In this document: one piece after another, positions 46,025 through 54,316 of the stretch
Numbering within the stretch: the first letter of the stretch is position 1
How the letters are laid out: the number at the start of each line of letters is the position of its first letter
Origin: an uncultured Aequorivita sp.
GTDB lineage: Bacteria; Bacteroidota; Bacteroidia; Flavobacteriales; Flavobacteriaceae
Length of the DNA stretch: 64,000 nucleotides
Assembly: GCA_937125455.1 (NCBI GenBank)
Contig: CAKZLK010000033.1
Location: 42,701-106,700, forward strand
Reading direction: 5' to 3'
The notes under the pieces: model-generated
What the model saw: the letters and a program-made list of their open reading frames with translations, nothing else
What the model was told of the DNA's origin: nothing
Databases searched by the model: none
Made by a program: the position numbers and the translations under genes

Positions 46025-47476
46025 ATGAACGAAGAAATAAGAAACTTAGAGCCTAAAGCACTTTGGAATAAATTTGCAGACCTAAATGCGGTACCGCGTC
46101 CTTCAAAAAAAGAAGAACGTGTTATTGCTTTTATGAAAGACTTTGGAAAGAGTCTCGGTTTGGAAACTATGGAAGATGAGGTAGGTAATGTAATAATTCG
46201 CAAACCAGCTACCAAAGGAATGGAAGACCGTAAAGCTGTGGTTTTACAAAGCCATTTAGATATGGTACACCAAAAAAACAACGATACCGATTTCAATTTC
46301 GATACCCAAGGAATTGAAATGTACGTGGATGGTGATTGGGTTCGTGCAAAAGGAACTACACTAGGAGCCGATAACGGTTTGGGAGTAGCAACTATTATGG
46401 CAATCCTTGAGAGCAATGAAATTCAGCATCCCGCACTTGAAGCGCTTTTCACTATTGATGAAGAAACAGGTATGACGGGCGCTAAAGGTTTGAAAGGTGG
46501 CTTGTTGAATGGCGATATTCTTTTAAACCTAGACACAGAAGAAGATGATGAAATTGGTGTTGGCTGTGCCGGTGGAGTGGATGTTACTGCAACCGGAACC
46601 TATCTTGAAACTGAACCACCAAAAAATACAGAAGCTTTTACCATTAAAGTAAAAGGTTTGAACGGTGGTCATAGTGGAATGGATATCATCAAAGGGTTGG
46701 GCAACGCGAACAAACTAATGAACCGTTTGCTTTTTGCTACAAAGGATTTTATGCAATTGGTAAAACTTGAAGGAGGAAGTCTTCGCAATGCTATTCCACG
46801 TGAAAGTGTAGCGCAGGTTATGGTTTCTTCCGAAGAAAAATTCCAAGACGCTTTTGAAAAGATGAAGCAAGCAATTCTTTCTGAATATAAATCTTTGGAA
46901 CCCAATCTTACTATTGCTGCTGTAAAAAGCAATGAAACTTTTTCTAAAGTGATGACCCATGAAGCGCAAAAAAACTTTTTGAACGCAATGAACGCTGCAC
47001 ACAATGGTGTTTACAGAATGAGCCCAGATATAGAGGATTTGGTGGAAACATCAAATAACATCGCTAAAGTTTCGGTTGCAAGTGGAAATATCAAAATCGA
47101 GTGCTTAACAAGAAGCTCAGTGGAATCTTCTAAAGATGTTCTAGCAAATGCACTGACTTCTGTTTTTGAACTTGCTGGCTTTGAAGTAAAGTTGGCTGGA
47201 GATTATCCTGGTTGGGCTCCAAATATGGACAGCCCCATTTTGAAGGTGTTGGATAGTCTTTACCAAAAAATGAATGGCGAAAAAGCTGAGGTAGCCGCTT
47301 GTCATGCTGGGCTGGAATGTGGTATTTTAGGTCAAAACTATCCAGAAATGGATATGATTTCCTTTGGTCCAACTATTAAAGGAGCTCACTCTCCCGATGA
47401 ACGCGCGAGTATTTCTTCCGCTCAAAAATACTGGGAGTTTGTGCTTGAAATTTTAAAGAACATCCCGAAAAAATAG
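46025..47476 (+). CDS. pepD: Aminoacyl-histidine dipeptidase (M20 family)
   Basis: A 483-residue cytoplasmic zinc dipeptidase that cleaves Xaa-His and other dipeptides. The metal-binding histidine is in VVLQSHLDMVHQ, the bridging aspartate in LGADNGLGVATIMAIL, and the catalytic glutamates in FTIDEETGMTGAKGL. The dimerisation lid domain (about 205-370) and the last metal ligand region (GPTIKGAHSPDERASI) are intact. Length and order match PepD rather than the shorter PepT. It has its own promoter box and a shared terminator downstream. Confidence 0.96.
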   Translation: MNEEIRNLEPKALWNKFADLNAVPRPSKKEERVIAFMKDFGKSLGLETMEDEVGNVIIRKPATKGMEDRKAVVLQSHLDMVHQKNNDTDFNFDTQGIEMYVDGDWVRAKGTTLGADNGLGVATIMAILESNEIQHPALEALFTIDEETGMTGAKGLKGGLLNGDILLNLDTEEDDEIGVGCAGGVDVTATGTYLETEPPKNTEAFTIKVKGLNGGHSGMDIIKGLGNANKLMNRLLFATKDFMQLVKLEGGSLRNAIPRESVAQVMVSSEEKFQDAFEKMKQAILSEYKSLEPNLTIAAVKSNETFSKVMTHEAQKNFLNAMNAAHNGVYRMSPDIEDLVETSNNIAKVSVASGNIKIECLTRSSVESSKDVLANALTSVFELAGFEVKLAGDYPGWAPNMDSPILKVLDSLYQKMNGEKAEVAACHAGLECGILGQNYPEMDMISFGPTIKGAHSPDERASISSAQKYWEFVLEILKNIPKK

Positions 47477-47479
47477 AAA

Positions 47480-47651
47480 CAAGAGTCACGACCGCTTCGC
47501 TACTTGACCCACGATTGATTAGGATAAGCCTGAAGTTAGTTCTAAATTTTCTAAAAAATAGTTGTTGAATATTTCAGTTTTAAATGAATTTATCAATCTT
47601 ATAATTAAGAAATAATCTGTCGTGAACCTTTTAAGTCGTGGTTCGTGAATC
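47480..47651. repeat. Decayed repeat-like intergenic segment
   Basis: The gap after pepD has no coding sequence but several CACGA/TCGTG words (TCACGAC, CCCACGATTGA, GTCGTGGTTCGTGAATC) at both ends, looking like remnants of a repeat. I see no RNA gene in it. Confidence 0.35.
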
Positions 47652-47656
47652 CAAAA

Positions 47657-47692
47657 AAAAAGAGGAACCAGTTTTAACTGATTCCTCTTTTT
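47657..47692. terminator. Bidirectional terminator between pepD and the PPIase operon
   Basis: AAAAAGAGGAACCAGTT pairs with AACTGATTCCTCTTTTT (one C-A mismatch) with a two-base loop. T-rich sequence lies on both strands. Confidence 0.88.
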
Positions 47693-47714
47693 ATGTTTAT
47701 GGTAAAACCTGAAG

Positions 47715-48821
47715 TTATTGCGCGATATCAACAATTTCAAGTTGGAAAATCAATTCAGAATCTGGAGGTATAACCCCAGGAATTCCTCTCTTACCATACG
47801 CTAAATGGGCAGGGATAAAGATAGTTGCCTTGTCGCCAACCTTCATATTAAGAAGACCTTCGCGGAAACCTGGAATCAACTTGGCTTCTGTACTGTAATC
47901 TGTAGGTACTGGCACATATTGTTCTGCAGCTTTGCGCATTTCGTCAACCATTTCAAATTTTTCTGCATTTGACAATATATTTGAATCAAACATATGTCCA
48001 TCAGAAAGGTATCCGGCATAGTTCATTAAAATTTTGTCACCTTCTTTTGGTTGGGGGCCGTCGCCTTTTTCATTAAAATAAATTTTAACGCCAGATGGCA
48101 ATGAATCTGCTTTTGAACGAAGGGCGTTAAGCTCTTGTGCTTCAGCAGCCGCCACTTTATTTATGCGCTCTTCTTTTTCTTTCTTTTCTTTTTCAAGTTT
48201 GCCCATTTCTTCAGTGAAATAAGGAACTTTTATATCTCCTTTATTGATGATGTTTACTTTTTCAATAATAACAGGCTGTTTTGGTTTGTCTCCAGGTTTT
48301 TCGGTTTCTACGGTTCCTATAGAATCAACAACCTCTTGTCCTTTTACTATTTCGCCAAAAACAGTATGACGCCCGTCTAGCCATGGTGTTTCTTTCAATG
48401 TTATGAAAAACTGGCTACCATTGGTGTTTGGTCCAGAGTTAGCCATTGCCAACAAACCTTTCTTGTCAAAACGGATTGTATCGGTAATTTCATCTGGAAA
48501 AGAATATCCAGGGTTTCCTGTACCATCACCTTTTGGGTCACCACCTTGAATCATAAAATCTTTAATAATTCTATGGAAGGTAAGACCATCGTAGAAGCGT
48601 TTGCCTTTGTAAAGTGAATCTACCATACCGTTGGTGCCTTCTGCAAGGGCAACAAAATTTGAAACGGTAAGTGGAGCGCTTTCATTTTTCAGTTTAGCGA
48701 CAAATGTTCCTTTGTTGGTAATAAATTCAGCATATACGCCATCTTTAAGGTCTGGATATTTTTCCTGACAAGACGCAAATGCAAGCGTGAGTAATAAAAA
48801 TAAAAATGTTAGTTTTTTCAT
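47715..48821 (-). CDS. Cyclophilin-FKBP fusion peptidyl-prolyl isomerase lipoprotein
   Basis: A 368-residue lipoprotein (TLAFASCQEK). A cyclophilin domain occupies about 30-195, with the usual FHRIIKDFMIQGGDP, ANSGPNTNGSQFFIT and LDGRHTVFGEIVKG blocks. A charged helical linker (about 205-240, EKEKKEKEERINKVAAAEA) joins it to an FKBP domain (about 255-368) with GDKILMNYAGYLSDGHMFD, IPGFREGLLNMKVGDKATIFIP, AYGKRG and PPDSELIFQLEIV. Both isomerase folds look complete. It is followed upstream-to-downstream by the gldI/nrnA group on the same strand, 9 bp after gldI, so it is probably a periplasmic folding factor for envelope proteins. Confidence 0.94.
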   Translation of the reverse strand: MKKLTFLFLLLTLAFASCQEKYPDLKDGVYAEFITNKGTFVAKLKNESAPLTVSNFVALAEGTNGMVDSLYKGKRFYDGLTFHRIIKDFMIQGGDPKGDGTGNPGYSFPDEITDTIRFDKKGLLAMANSGPNTNGSQFFITLKETPWLDGRHTVFGEIVKGQEVVDSIGTVETEKPGDKPKQPVIIEKVNIINKGDIKVPYFTEEMGKLEKEKKEKEERINKVAAAEAQELNALRSKADSLPSGVKIYFNEKGDGPQPKEGDKILMNYAGYLSDGHMFDSNILSNAEKFEMVDEMRKAAEQYVPVPTDYSTEAKLIPGFREGLLNMKVGDKATIFIPAHLAYGKRGIPGVIPPDSELIFQLEIVDIAQ

Positions 48822-48830
48822 GGTGTTAAT

Positions 48831-49385
48831 TTAATTTTCGTTTGTTTGTTCAATTGAGTGTAAAGTTATAGTGCTCTGCACAGGAATATTGGTGCCGAGT
48901 TTTTCTTGAATTCCATAGTAGCCAAAAGCTTTATAAGATGGAAAGAGAAAGGTTACTGTCTCGCCTTCCTTCATAAGTTTAATACCTTCGCGTACACCAG
49001 AGATAAGATCTTGGTTGCTTTGGTCCACTTTATAGTGTTGCAAGCCATTTTCTTTTTCTGAGAGAATAACACTGCCGTTCAAGTCTTTAATATCGTAGGT
49101 GAATTTTACCACATCGCCCAAATTTGGCATTTTAGCGGTAGTGGTGTCCCGTTTATTATAATAGTACCAAAATCCGTTTTCAGAGGAAATATAATCATTT
49201 GTAGAGTCTTTGGCTATGATTTTTTCGATGTAACTTTTTTCTTCATCATAGATTTTTTTGTTTCGTTCTGCAGACTCTTTTATAAAGGTTCCTGAGCTAC
49301 TTTGCACTGGGCGCCGAGCTTCAGGGCTTTTGCAAGAAACGATTAAAACTAAAAAAAATAATATATAAACCAGCTTATGAAGCAT
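48831..49385 (-). CDS. gldI: Gliding-motility lipoprotein GldI (FKBP-type PPIase)
   Basis: A 184-residue lipoprotein (FLVLIVSCKSPEARRP). A diverged FKBP domain occupies the C-terminal two-thirds (PNLGDVVKFTYDIKDLNGSV, DLISGVREGIKLMKEGETV, PSYKAFGYYGIQEKLGTNIP). In Flavobacterium GldI is needed for gliding, probably by folding motility or secretion proteins in the periplasm. Its start overlaps the nrnA end by 11 bp, and its stop is 9 bp from the fusion PPIase gene. Three genes thus form one operon. It is the only gld gene in the window. Confidence 0.93.
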   Translation of the reverse strand: MLHKLVYILFFLVLIVSCKSPEARRPVQSSSGTFIKESAERNKKIYDEEKSYIEKIIAKDSTNDYISSENGFWYYYNKRDTTTAKMPNLGDVVKFTYDIKDLNGSVILSEKENGLQHYKVDQSNQDLISGVREGIKLMKEGETVTFLFPSYKAFGYYGIQEKLGTNIPVQSTITLHSIEQTNEN

Positions 49386-50397
49386 GTGTGAGTTCGTTTT
49401 TATAACGGGGCAAGATACTAATAAATTCGCTTATGGTTTTGTTAAGGGATTGCGAACTTTTTCCGCCTGCAGCATTAATGTGGCCGCCACCGCTGTAATG
49501 GTTGCGTGCAAAATCGTTCACCGAAAAGTCATTTTTGCTTCTGAAGGAAATTTTCACAATATTTTCCTGTTTGTTTTCAATAAAGATTGCAGCAAAAATA
49601 ACCCCTTTCACGGAAAGTGCATAATTTACAAAGCCTTCGGTATCACCTTTTTTGAAGTTGTGATCGTCCAATTCTTTTTGGGTCAAGGTAATGTATGCCG
49701 TGTGCATTTCAGGTAGAATTACCAGATTGTTTAAAGCTACGCCTAAAAGTTTCATCCTTTCAGGACTGTTTGTGTCATAAATATTTTGGTTAATAACAGC
49801 ACTTTCCGCCCCAGCTTCAATCAATTTTGCGGCAACTCTATGTGTGGTTGGGCTAGTGGAGGAGAAGCGGAATGATCCGGTATCTGTCATAATTCCCGTG
49901 TAGAGATTAATAGCAATTTCCTTTGAAAGCTTTCCAGCTTGACCCAATGCCTCCATAAAATGATAGACCATCTCGGAAGTGGAGCTCATTTTCACATCAC
50001 TATAAGTCGCTACCGCATAATCAGCAGGCTGTTGGTGGTGGTCTATCATAACGAACTTGGAGCCAGAGCTTTCCAAGACCGTTTGCATTTCACCAATTCT
50101 ATCCAAACTATTAAAGTCGAGCGTAAAAATAATATCAGCGTCATTAATTAGCTCGGTGCTCTTGTTTGTTTCCCTCTCGTGAATAATTATATCATCCACG
50201 CCAGGAAGCCATTTTAAAAAATCGGGAAAATCGTTTGGCATTATTACGGTTGCATTGTGACCTAAACTTTTCAAAAAAAAGGAAAGTCCCAAGCACGATC
50301 CAACAGCGTCGCCATCCGGGTTTTTATGACCCACAATTATAATTTTTTGTGGTGAGGCAAGTAGTTTTTTAACAATTAGGGTAGTGTCTTTATTCAT
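49375..50397 (-). CDS. nrnA: DHH-family oligoribonuclease/pAp phosphatase
   Basis: A 340-residue cytoplasmic Mn-dependent phosphoesterase that degrades nanoRNAs and dephosphorylates pAp. The metal site is seen in GHKNPDGDAVGSCLG (Asp28, Asp30) and the DHH signature Asp119-His120-His121 in FVMIDHHQQ. The C-terminal DHHA1 domain has SGGGHINAAGG. It leads the operon with gldI and the double PPIase, an arrangement I associate with Flavobacteriia. A near-consensus -7 box (one mismatch) ends 6 bp before the ATG. Confidence 0.94.
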   Translation of the reverse strand: MNKDTTLIVKKLLASPQKIIIVGHKNPDGDAVGSCLGLSFFLKSLGHNATVIMPNDFPDFLKWLPGVDDIIIHERETNKSTELINDADIIFTLDFNSLDRIGEMQTVLESSGSKFVMIDHHQQPADYAVATYSDVKMSSTSEMVYHFMEALGQAGKLSKEIAINLYTGIMTDTGSFRFSSTSPTTHRVAAKLIEAGAESAVINQNIYDTNSPERMKLLGVALNNLVILPEMHTAYITLTQKELDDHNFKKGDTEGFVNYALSVKGVIFAAIFIENKQENIVKISFRSKNDFSVNDFARNHYSGGGHINAAGGKSSQSLNKTISEFISILPRYKNELTHAS

Positions 50398-50403
50398 AAG
50401 GCG

Positions 50404-50411
50404 CGAAGATA
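50404..50411 (-). promoter_or_regulatory. -7 box abutting the nrnA start
   Basis: On the minus strand TATCTTCG differs from TAnnTTTG by one base and ends 6 bp before the ATG, predicting a leader of about 2 nt. Confidence 0.4.
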
Positions 50412-50496
50412 CAATAAATACAAATTATGAGCGAAAGGGTTTAGTAAAGTAATTAGTGCTGAAACCTTAAGAAATCATTAAACATTCCGTAAATAC

Positions 50497-50526
50497 TTGC
50501 TTTTCATTTTCAAATGGTTATTTTTG
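50497..50526 (+). promoter_or_regulatory. ndk promoter
   Basis: TTG (50497-50499), a 19-bp spacer and TATTTTTG (50519-50526) match the Bacteroidetes consensus exactly, with the same spacing as the SRP RNA promoter. The box ends 19 bp before the ATG. Confidence 0.85.
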
Positions 50527-50545
50527 CCGAAATTTTAAAAACAAA

Positions 50546-50965
50546 ATGAGAACAGACAGAACATTCACAATGTTAAAGCCAGATGCGGTTGAAAAAGGAC
50601 ACGTAGGCGCCATTCTTGAAAAAATTAACGCTTCCGGTTTTAGAATCGTTGCGATGAAACTTACCCACATGACAACGCAAGATGCTCAAGCATTTTACGC
50701 GGTTCACAGTGAACGCCCATTTTATGGCGAATTGGTAGAATATATGACGCGCGGTCCAATCGTAGCAGCTATTCTTGAGAAAGATAACGCTGTTGAGGAT
50801 TTCCGTACGTTGATCGGTGCTACCAACCCAGCTGATGCAGCTGAAGGTACCATCCGTAAATTATACGCAGCTTCCATTGGCGAAAATGCCGTTCACGGAA
50901 GCGATAGCGATGAAAACGCAGCTATTGAAGGTGCTTTCCATTTCGCAGGCCGCGAAATGTTTTAA
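50546..50965 (+). CDS. ndk: Nucleoside diphosphate kinase
   Basis: A 139-residue cytoplasmic enzyme that moves the gamma-phosphate between nucleoside triphosphates and diphosphates. The phosphohistidine is His117 in ENAVHGSDS, the nucleotide-contact segment is [18 protein letters not shown], and [15 protein letters not shown] and [14 protein letters not shown] are in place. The length is that of a standard bacterial NDK. It is a single gene with an exact consensus promoter and its own terminator, consistent with strong constitutive expression. Confidence 0.98.
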   Translation: MRTDRTFTMLKPDAVEKGHVGAILEKINASGFRIVAMKLTHMTTQDAQAFYAVHSERPFYGELVEYMTRGPIVAAILEKDNAVEDFRTLIGATNPADAAEGTIRKLYAASIGENAVHGSDSDENAAIEGAFHFAGREMF

Positions 50966-50986
50966 GCATTTACGAAATATTATAAT

Positions 50987-51018
50987 AAAAAACGCCTTCC
51001 AATTTGGAAGGCGTTTTT
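50987..51018. terminator. Terminator between ndk and the Ycf48-like gene
   Basis: AACGCCTTCC and GGAAGGCGTT pair around AATTT with A and T runs on the two sides, usable from both strands by the converging genes. Confidence 0.92.
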
Positions 51019-51023
51019 GTTTT

Positions 51024-52295
51024 TTAATGTCCTTTAATAAGCTTTCGGCTCATCATTATTTTTCCGTTTTTCACAAGATTAACAAAATAAATTCCTTCAG
51101 AAATATTTGGGATGGAAATGCTATTATTTTCTTTGAGTTTGGTTTGTGCAAAAAGCATTCTACCATTAATATCTAAAATTTCAATGGAAATTCCTTCGAT
51201 ATCAGAAATATTGAATTGTAAATTGAATTTACCATTTATAGTTGGGTTTGGGTAAATAGAAAATGTTTTGCCATTGTCGAAATCTTCCACGGCTGCAGTT
51301 TCATATGGAGTTTTTAAAATATTGGGGCCAAGCAGAACATAACCCACATCTTCCAAAGGAAATACAATATTGGCAGACCCAACATTGGCGTGGCAGTTTG
51401 CGGCATCGGTCTCTTCGTTTAGACTTTCTGTCCAAGTGTTACCACCATCAGTAGTTTTATCGATTAAAACATAACAGCAATCACACACCAAGGCATTGGA
51501 AGTAATCATATATCCTAACTCATCGTTAAAAAAATACATATCTGCTGCCCCAGTCAGAAAGTTTTCAATATAAAATTGATCCCAATTTTCATTATCATTT
51601 GTTTTATAAACTTGCTCTCCTTCAAAGGTATACTCATCCCAGCCAACTCCATTATATCCGCTTAATAAATAAACATTAGAATCTGTAACTGAAATGGATG
51701 ACAAGTCATTATTGGTTGGTATGGCTATTTGCGTCCAATCTGCTCCAGCATTTTCTGTGAAAAAGAGGCTGCCATTGCTTCCGGCGATATAACCTACATT
51801 TTCATTTTTGAACTTTATATCGTTTAAATTTTCAGTGGTTAATGAAACGTTTAAAACCCAAGAGTTTCCACCGTCCGTTGAATGTAATATAGTTCCATTA
51901 TACCCAACACCCCAAATGCTGTTTGATGCGTTAACATCAATAGAAAGCAAAGCTTCCGTTGTTCCAGAATTTAGTGCGCTCCAAGTTTGCCCAGCATTTG
52001 AGGTCTTTAGAATCTTTCCTTTGTCGCCCACAGCATAACCGTTATTTGGACTATCAAATGTTAAATCAAAGAAAAATTCGTTCACACCGCTGTCAAATTG
52101 TGTCCAGCTTTCGCCACCGTCCGTGGTTTTATAAAATTTCCCATAATCTGACACGACGTGTACAGTATTTTCATCAATTGGGCAGATCGCGCCGTGATAG
52201 TTATCAGTAATTTCAATGGGCAGATAATTCCAAATTTCCTGAGAAAAACCGAAGATTGAATGCAACAATATTGTTAAAAGTAGTAGTTTTTTCAT
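51024..52295 (-). CDS. Ycf48/BNR-like beta-propeller with T9SS sorting domain
   Basis: A 423-residue secreted protein with a signal peptide (LHSIFGFSQ). A propeller of BNR-type blades follows, with repeated Asp-box-like motifs: YKTTDGGESWTQF, LKTSNAGQTWSAL, LHSTDGGNSWVLN, FFTENAGADWTQI and TDGGNTWTES. The C-terminal 80 residues are a type A T9SS sorting domain (FSIYPNPTINGKFNLQFN, ILDINGRMLFAQTKL, SEGIYFVNLVKNGKIMMSRK). The fold resembles Ycf48 or sialidase, but no catalytic site is visible, so it is probably binding or structural. Confidence 0.88.
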   Translation of the reverse strand: MKKLLLLTILLHSIFGFSQEIWNYLPIEITDNYHGAICPIDENTVHVVSDYGKFYKTTDGGESWTQFDSGVNEFFFDLTFDSPNNGYAVGDKGKILKTSNAGQTWSALNSGTTEALLSIDVNASNSIWGVGYNGTILHSTDGGNSWVLNVSLTTENLNDIKFKNENVGYIAGSNGSLFFTENAGADWTQIAIPTNNDLSSISVTDSNVYLLSGYNGVGWDEYTFEGEQVYKTNDNENWDQFYIENFLTGAADMYFFNDELGYMITSNALVCDCCYVLIDKTTDGGNTWTESLNEETDAANCHANVGSANIVFPLEDVGYVLLGPNILKTPYETAAVEDFDNGKTFSIYPNPTINGKFNLQFNISDIEGISIEILDINGRMLFAQTKLKENNSISIPNISEGIYFVNLVKNGKIMMSRKLIKGH

Positions 52296-52338
52296 GTCAT
52301 TTCTTTTAAAAGATTATTATCCAAAATCAAGTTCGATT

Positions 52339-52635
52339 TTATCTCAAAATCAATTTTTTAATTAATTCCTTTCCCAATTCCTCATTGAGTAATTTGATAA
52401 TTTTTTCTTTCCCATAACTCAATTCCTCACGCAAAACTGAAGATGAAAGCTGGACATATAAGGTATCGCGGTCTAATTTTATATCGGTTGTGTATTTTGA
52501 AATGGCACTTCCCATAACTTTATCCCAGGCTTCTTTGGCATTTACTTTATCCAAGCCCTTTTCTAGTCTGTTTTTGCCAATAAACTCTTTTAAAGCATCA
52601 CCAATTGATATGTTTTCTGCGTGTCGTTTTGCCAT
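52339..52635 (-). CDS. DUF721 (DciA-like) protein
   Basis: A 98-residue basic cytoplasmic protein with the DUF721 pattern: ISIGDALKEFIGKNRLEKGLDKVNAKEAWDKVM and then TLYVQLSSSVLREELSYGKEKIIKLLNEELG. DUF721 members include DciA, the replicative helicase loader of many bacteria. The gene lies next to recF and a small lipoprotein gene on the same strand, as DUF721 genes often do. Loading DnaB is therefore a reasonable inference rather than proven. Confidence 0.82.
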   Translation of the reverse strand: MAKRHAENISIGDALKEFIGKNRLEKGLDKVNAKEAWDKVMGSAISKYTTDIKLDRDTLYVQLSSSVLREELSYGKEKIIKLLNEELGKELIKKLILR

Positions 52636-52639
52636 TTTT

Positions 52640-52676
52640 TCTGTTGTGGGTTATCAGTTGTCGGTTGTGGGTTTTG
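52640..52676. repeat. Degenerate GTTGTGGG-type repeat covering a lipoprotein gene end
   Basis: GTTGTGGGTTATCAGTTG followed by a second TCGGTTGTGGG is a dispersed-repeat-like sequence. It supplies the C-terminal codons (PKPTTDN and stop) of the lipoprotein gene on the minus strand and the gap before the DUF721 gene. Confidence 0.55.
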
Positions 52677-53091
52677 GTAAATCGAACTTTTTAAATTTTG
52701 AATAGGTGTAAATTTTATTGTCTCTGTTTTTCACTATTAACGTGCTATCTTTCGCTTCAATAACTGTTTCTTTCCATTCATCAAATGGAGTTTTGTAATA
52801 CATGCGTAAGCTGTCTTCCTCAATTTTAAGGTTGAAATTTTCAGAAACACCGTTTGTTGTAAACGTACCATCAAACTTTGGCGAAACTTTTGTGCGCATA
52901 CCGCTGTCACCCTTCACCTCAATATAATCAACAACCGTGTTTGCATCAAAATTCTTTTTTTCACCATCGGGCATTTTCACGGTTTTTATTTCCCAATATC
53001 CGTTGAGGTTTTGTTTTTGGATTTCGGGATTTGGTTTTTCGCAACTAGTGAAAACTAGAAATAATGACAAAATGTAAAATGAAATTTTCAT
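52654..53091 (-). CDS. Lipocalin-like small lipoprotein
   Basis: A 145-residue lipoprotein (FLVFTSCEKPNPE). The mature part resembles the lipocalin-like domain of Bacteroidetes (LNGYWEIKTVKMPDG, VVDYIEVKGDSG, LRMYYKTPFDEWKETVIEAKDS). It sits 8 bp downstream of recF and 18 bp upstream of the DUF721 gene, an unusual place for an envelope protein. The last seven residues come from a repeat (see 52640-52676), so the natural C-terminus may have been altered. The ligand is unknown. Confidence 0.72.
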   Translation of the reverse strand: MKISFYILSLFLVFTSCEKPNPEIQKQNLNGYWEIKTVKMPDGEKKNFDANTVVDYIEVKGDSGMRTKVSPKFDGTFTTNGVSENFNLKIEEDSLRMYYKTPFDEWKETVIEAKDSTLIVKNRDNKIYTYSKFKKFDLPKPTTDN

Positions 53092-53098
53092 AGCTGTT

Positions 53099-54178
53099 TT
53101 ATAAAGGAAACATTTTATAGGTCTGATGTACTTTTTTTATAACGTCTTCAGTTCTTTCTGCGTGGGTATCACTGATAAAAATTTGTCCAAAATTTTCGTT
53201 ATCAACTAGCGAAATCAAATGTTCCACGCGCGTTTCGTCCAATTTATCAAAAATATCATCCAAAAGCAAAATAGGGTTTGTTTTTGAATGGTTTTTTATA
53301 AAATCGAACTGCGCCAACTTTAAAGCGATAAGGTACGACTTTTGTTGTCCCTGCGAGCCAAATTTCTTGATGGGATGGCCATCAATTTCAAAAACCAAAT
53401 CGTCTTTATGGATTCCAAAGTTGGTGTACTGAGTAATTTTATCTTTTGTAATATTCTTCTGAAGCAAGGTTAACAGGTCGTTTTCCTGCAATTGGCTTTC
53501 ATAAACCAAGTTGATGCTTTCACCACCACTGCTAATGGATTTGTATCGATTCAAAAATATAGGCAGAAATTCTTCCAAAAAAGCAGTCCGTTTCCCAAAA
53601 ATTGAAGTTCCGAAAGTATGAAGTTGCTCATTATAGATATCAATTGTGTCTTGGCTAAACGTATTGTTTGCTGCAAAATATTTCAATAACGAATTGCGCT
53701 GCGCCAAAACTTTGTTGTATTTAATAAGTGTGTTGAGGTAATCAGAATCCCGCTGTGAAATTACGCCATCAATAAATTTTCTTCGTGTATCGCTACCTTC
53801 AATAATTAAATCCCTATCTGCCGGTGAAATGATGACCAACGGCAAAAACCCAATATGCTCACTGAACTTATCGTACCCTTTTCCGTTTCTTTTTATGATT
53901 TTTTTCTGCCCTTTTTTTGCACTGACTACAATTTTTTCTGGAGTATCTTTTCGTTCGTAATAACCTTCAACCACAAAAAATTCTTCCCCGTGTTTTATAT
54001 TTTGTGTTGTAATAGGGTTAAAGTAACTTTTTCCGAAGGAAAGATGGTAGATTGCATCGAGCACATTTGTCTTTCCCACACCGTTATTTCCCACAAAACA
54101 ATTTATTTTTGGGTCAAATTCGAAGGTTTCAGCTTCAAAATTTTTATAGTTGAGTAAGGCGAGTTTTTGTAAAATCAT
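53099..54178 (-). CDS. recF: DNA replication and repair protein RecF
   Basis: RecF is an SMC-like ATPase that helps load RecA at single-strand gaps. I place the start at the ATG at 54176-54178 ([14 protein letters not shown]), the typical RecF N-terminus; an upstream start would add 20 atypical residues. The 359 residues include Walker [16 protein letters not shown], the signature-like [17 protein letters not shown], Walker [15 protein letters not shown] and the H-loop in [10 protein letters not shown]. It leads an operon with the lipocalin-like and DUF721 genes. Confidence 0.95.
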   Translation of the reverse strand: MILQKLALLNYKNFEAETFEFDPKINCFVGNNGVGKTNVLDAIYHLSFGKSYFNPITTQNIKHGEEFFVVEGYYERKDTPEKIVVSAKKGQKKIIKRNGKGYDKFSEHIGFLPLVIISPADRDLIIEGSDTRRKFIDGVISQRDSDYLNTLIKYNKVLAQRNSLLKYFAANNTFSQDTIDIYNEQLHTFGTSIFGKRTAFLEEFLPIFLNRYKSISSGGESINLVYESQLQENDLLTLLQKNITKDKITQYTNFGIHKDDLVFEIDGHPIKKFGSQGQQKSYLIALKLAQFDFIKNHSKTNPILLLDDIFDKLDETRVEHLISLVDNENFGQIFISDTHAERTEDVIKKVHQTYKMFPL

Positions 54179-54287
54179 AAAAATGAGTGGGTTGTGCTTC
54201 AGGATTATTTTTGAAAAGGAAGAATAACCGCTTTGCAAATTATTAAAAAATAAGAAATATTTATCCTTTCAAATTCCATTAAAAATT

Positions 54288-54295
54288 TTATTTTT
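54288..54295 (+). promoter_or_regulatory. -7 box of the TPR-ribH operon
   Basis: TATTTTTG matches TAnnTTTG exactly, 21 bp before the ATG. The -33 position has TTTC, not TTTG. Confidence 0.55.
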
Positions 54296-54316
54296 GCGCC
54301 ACTATAACCTATAACT

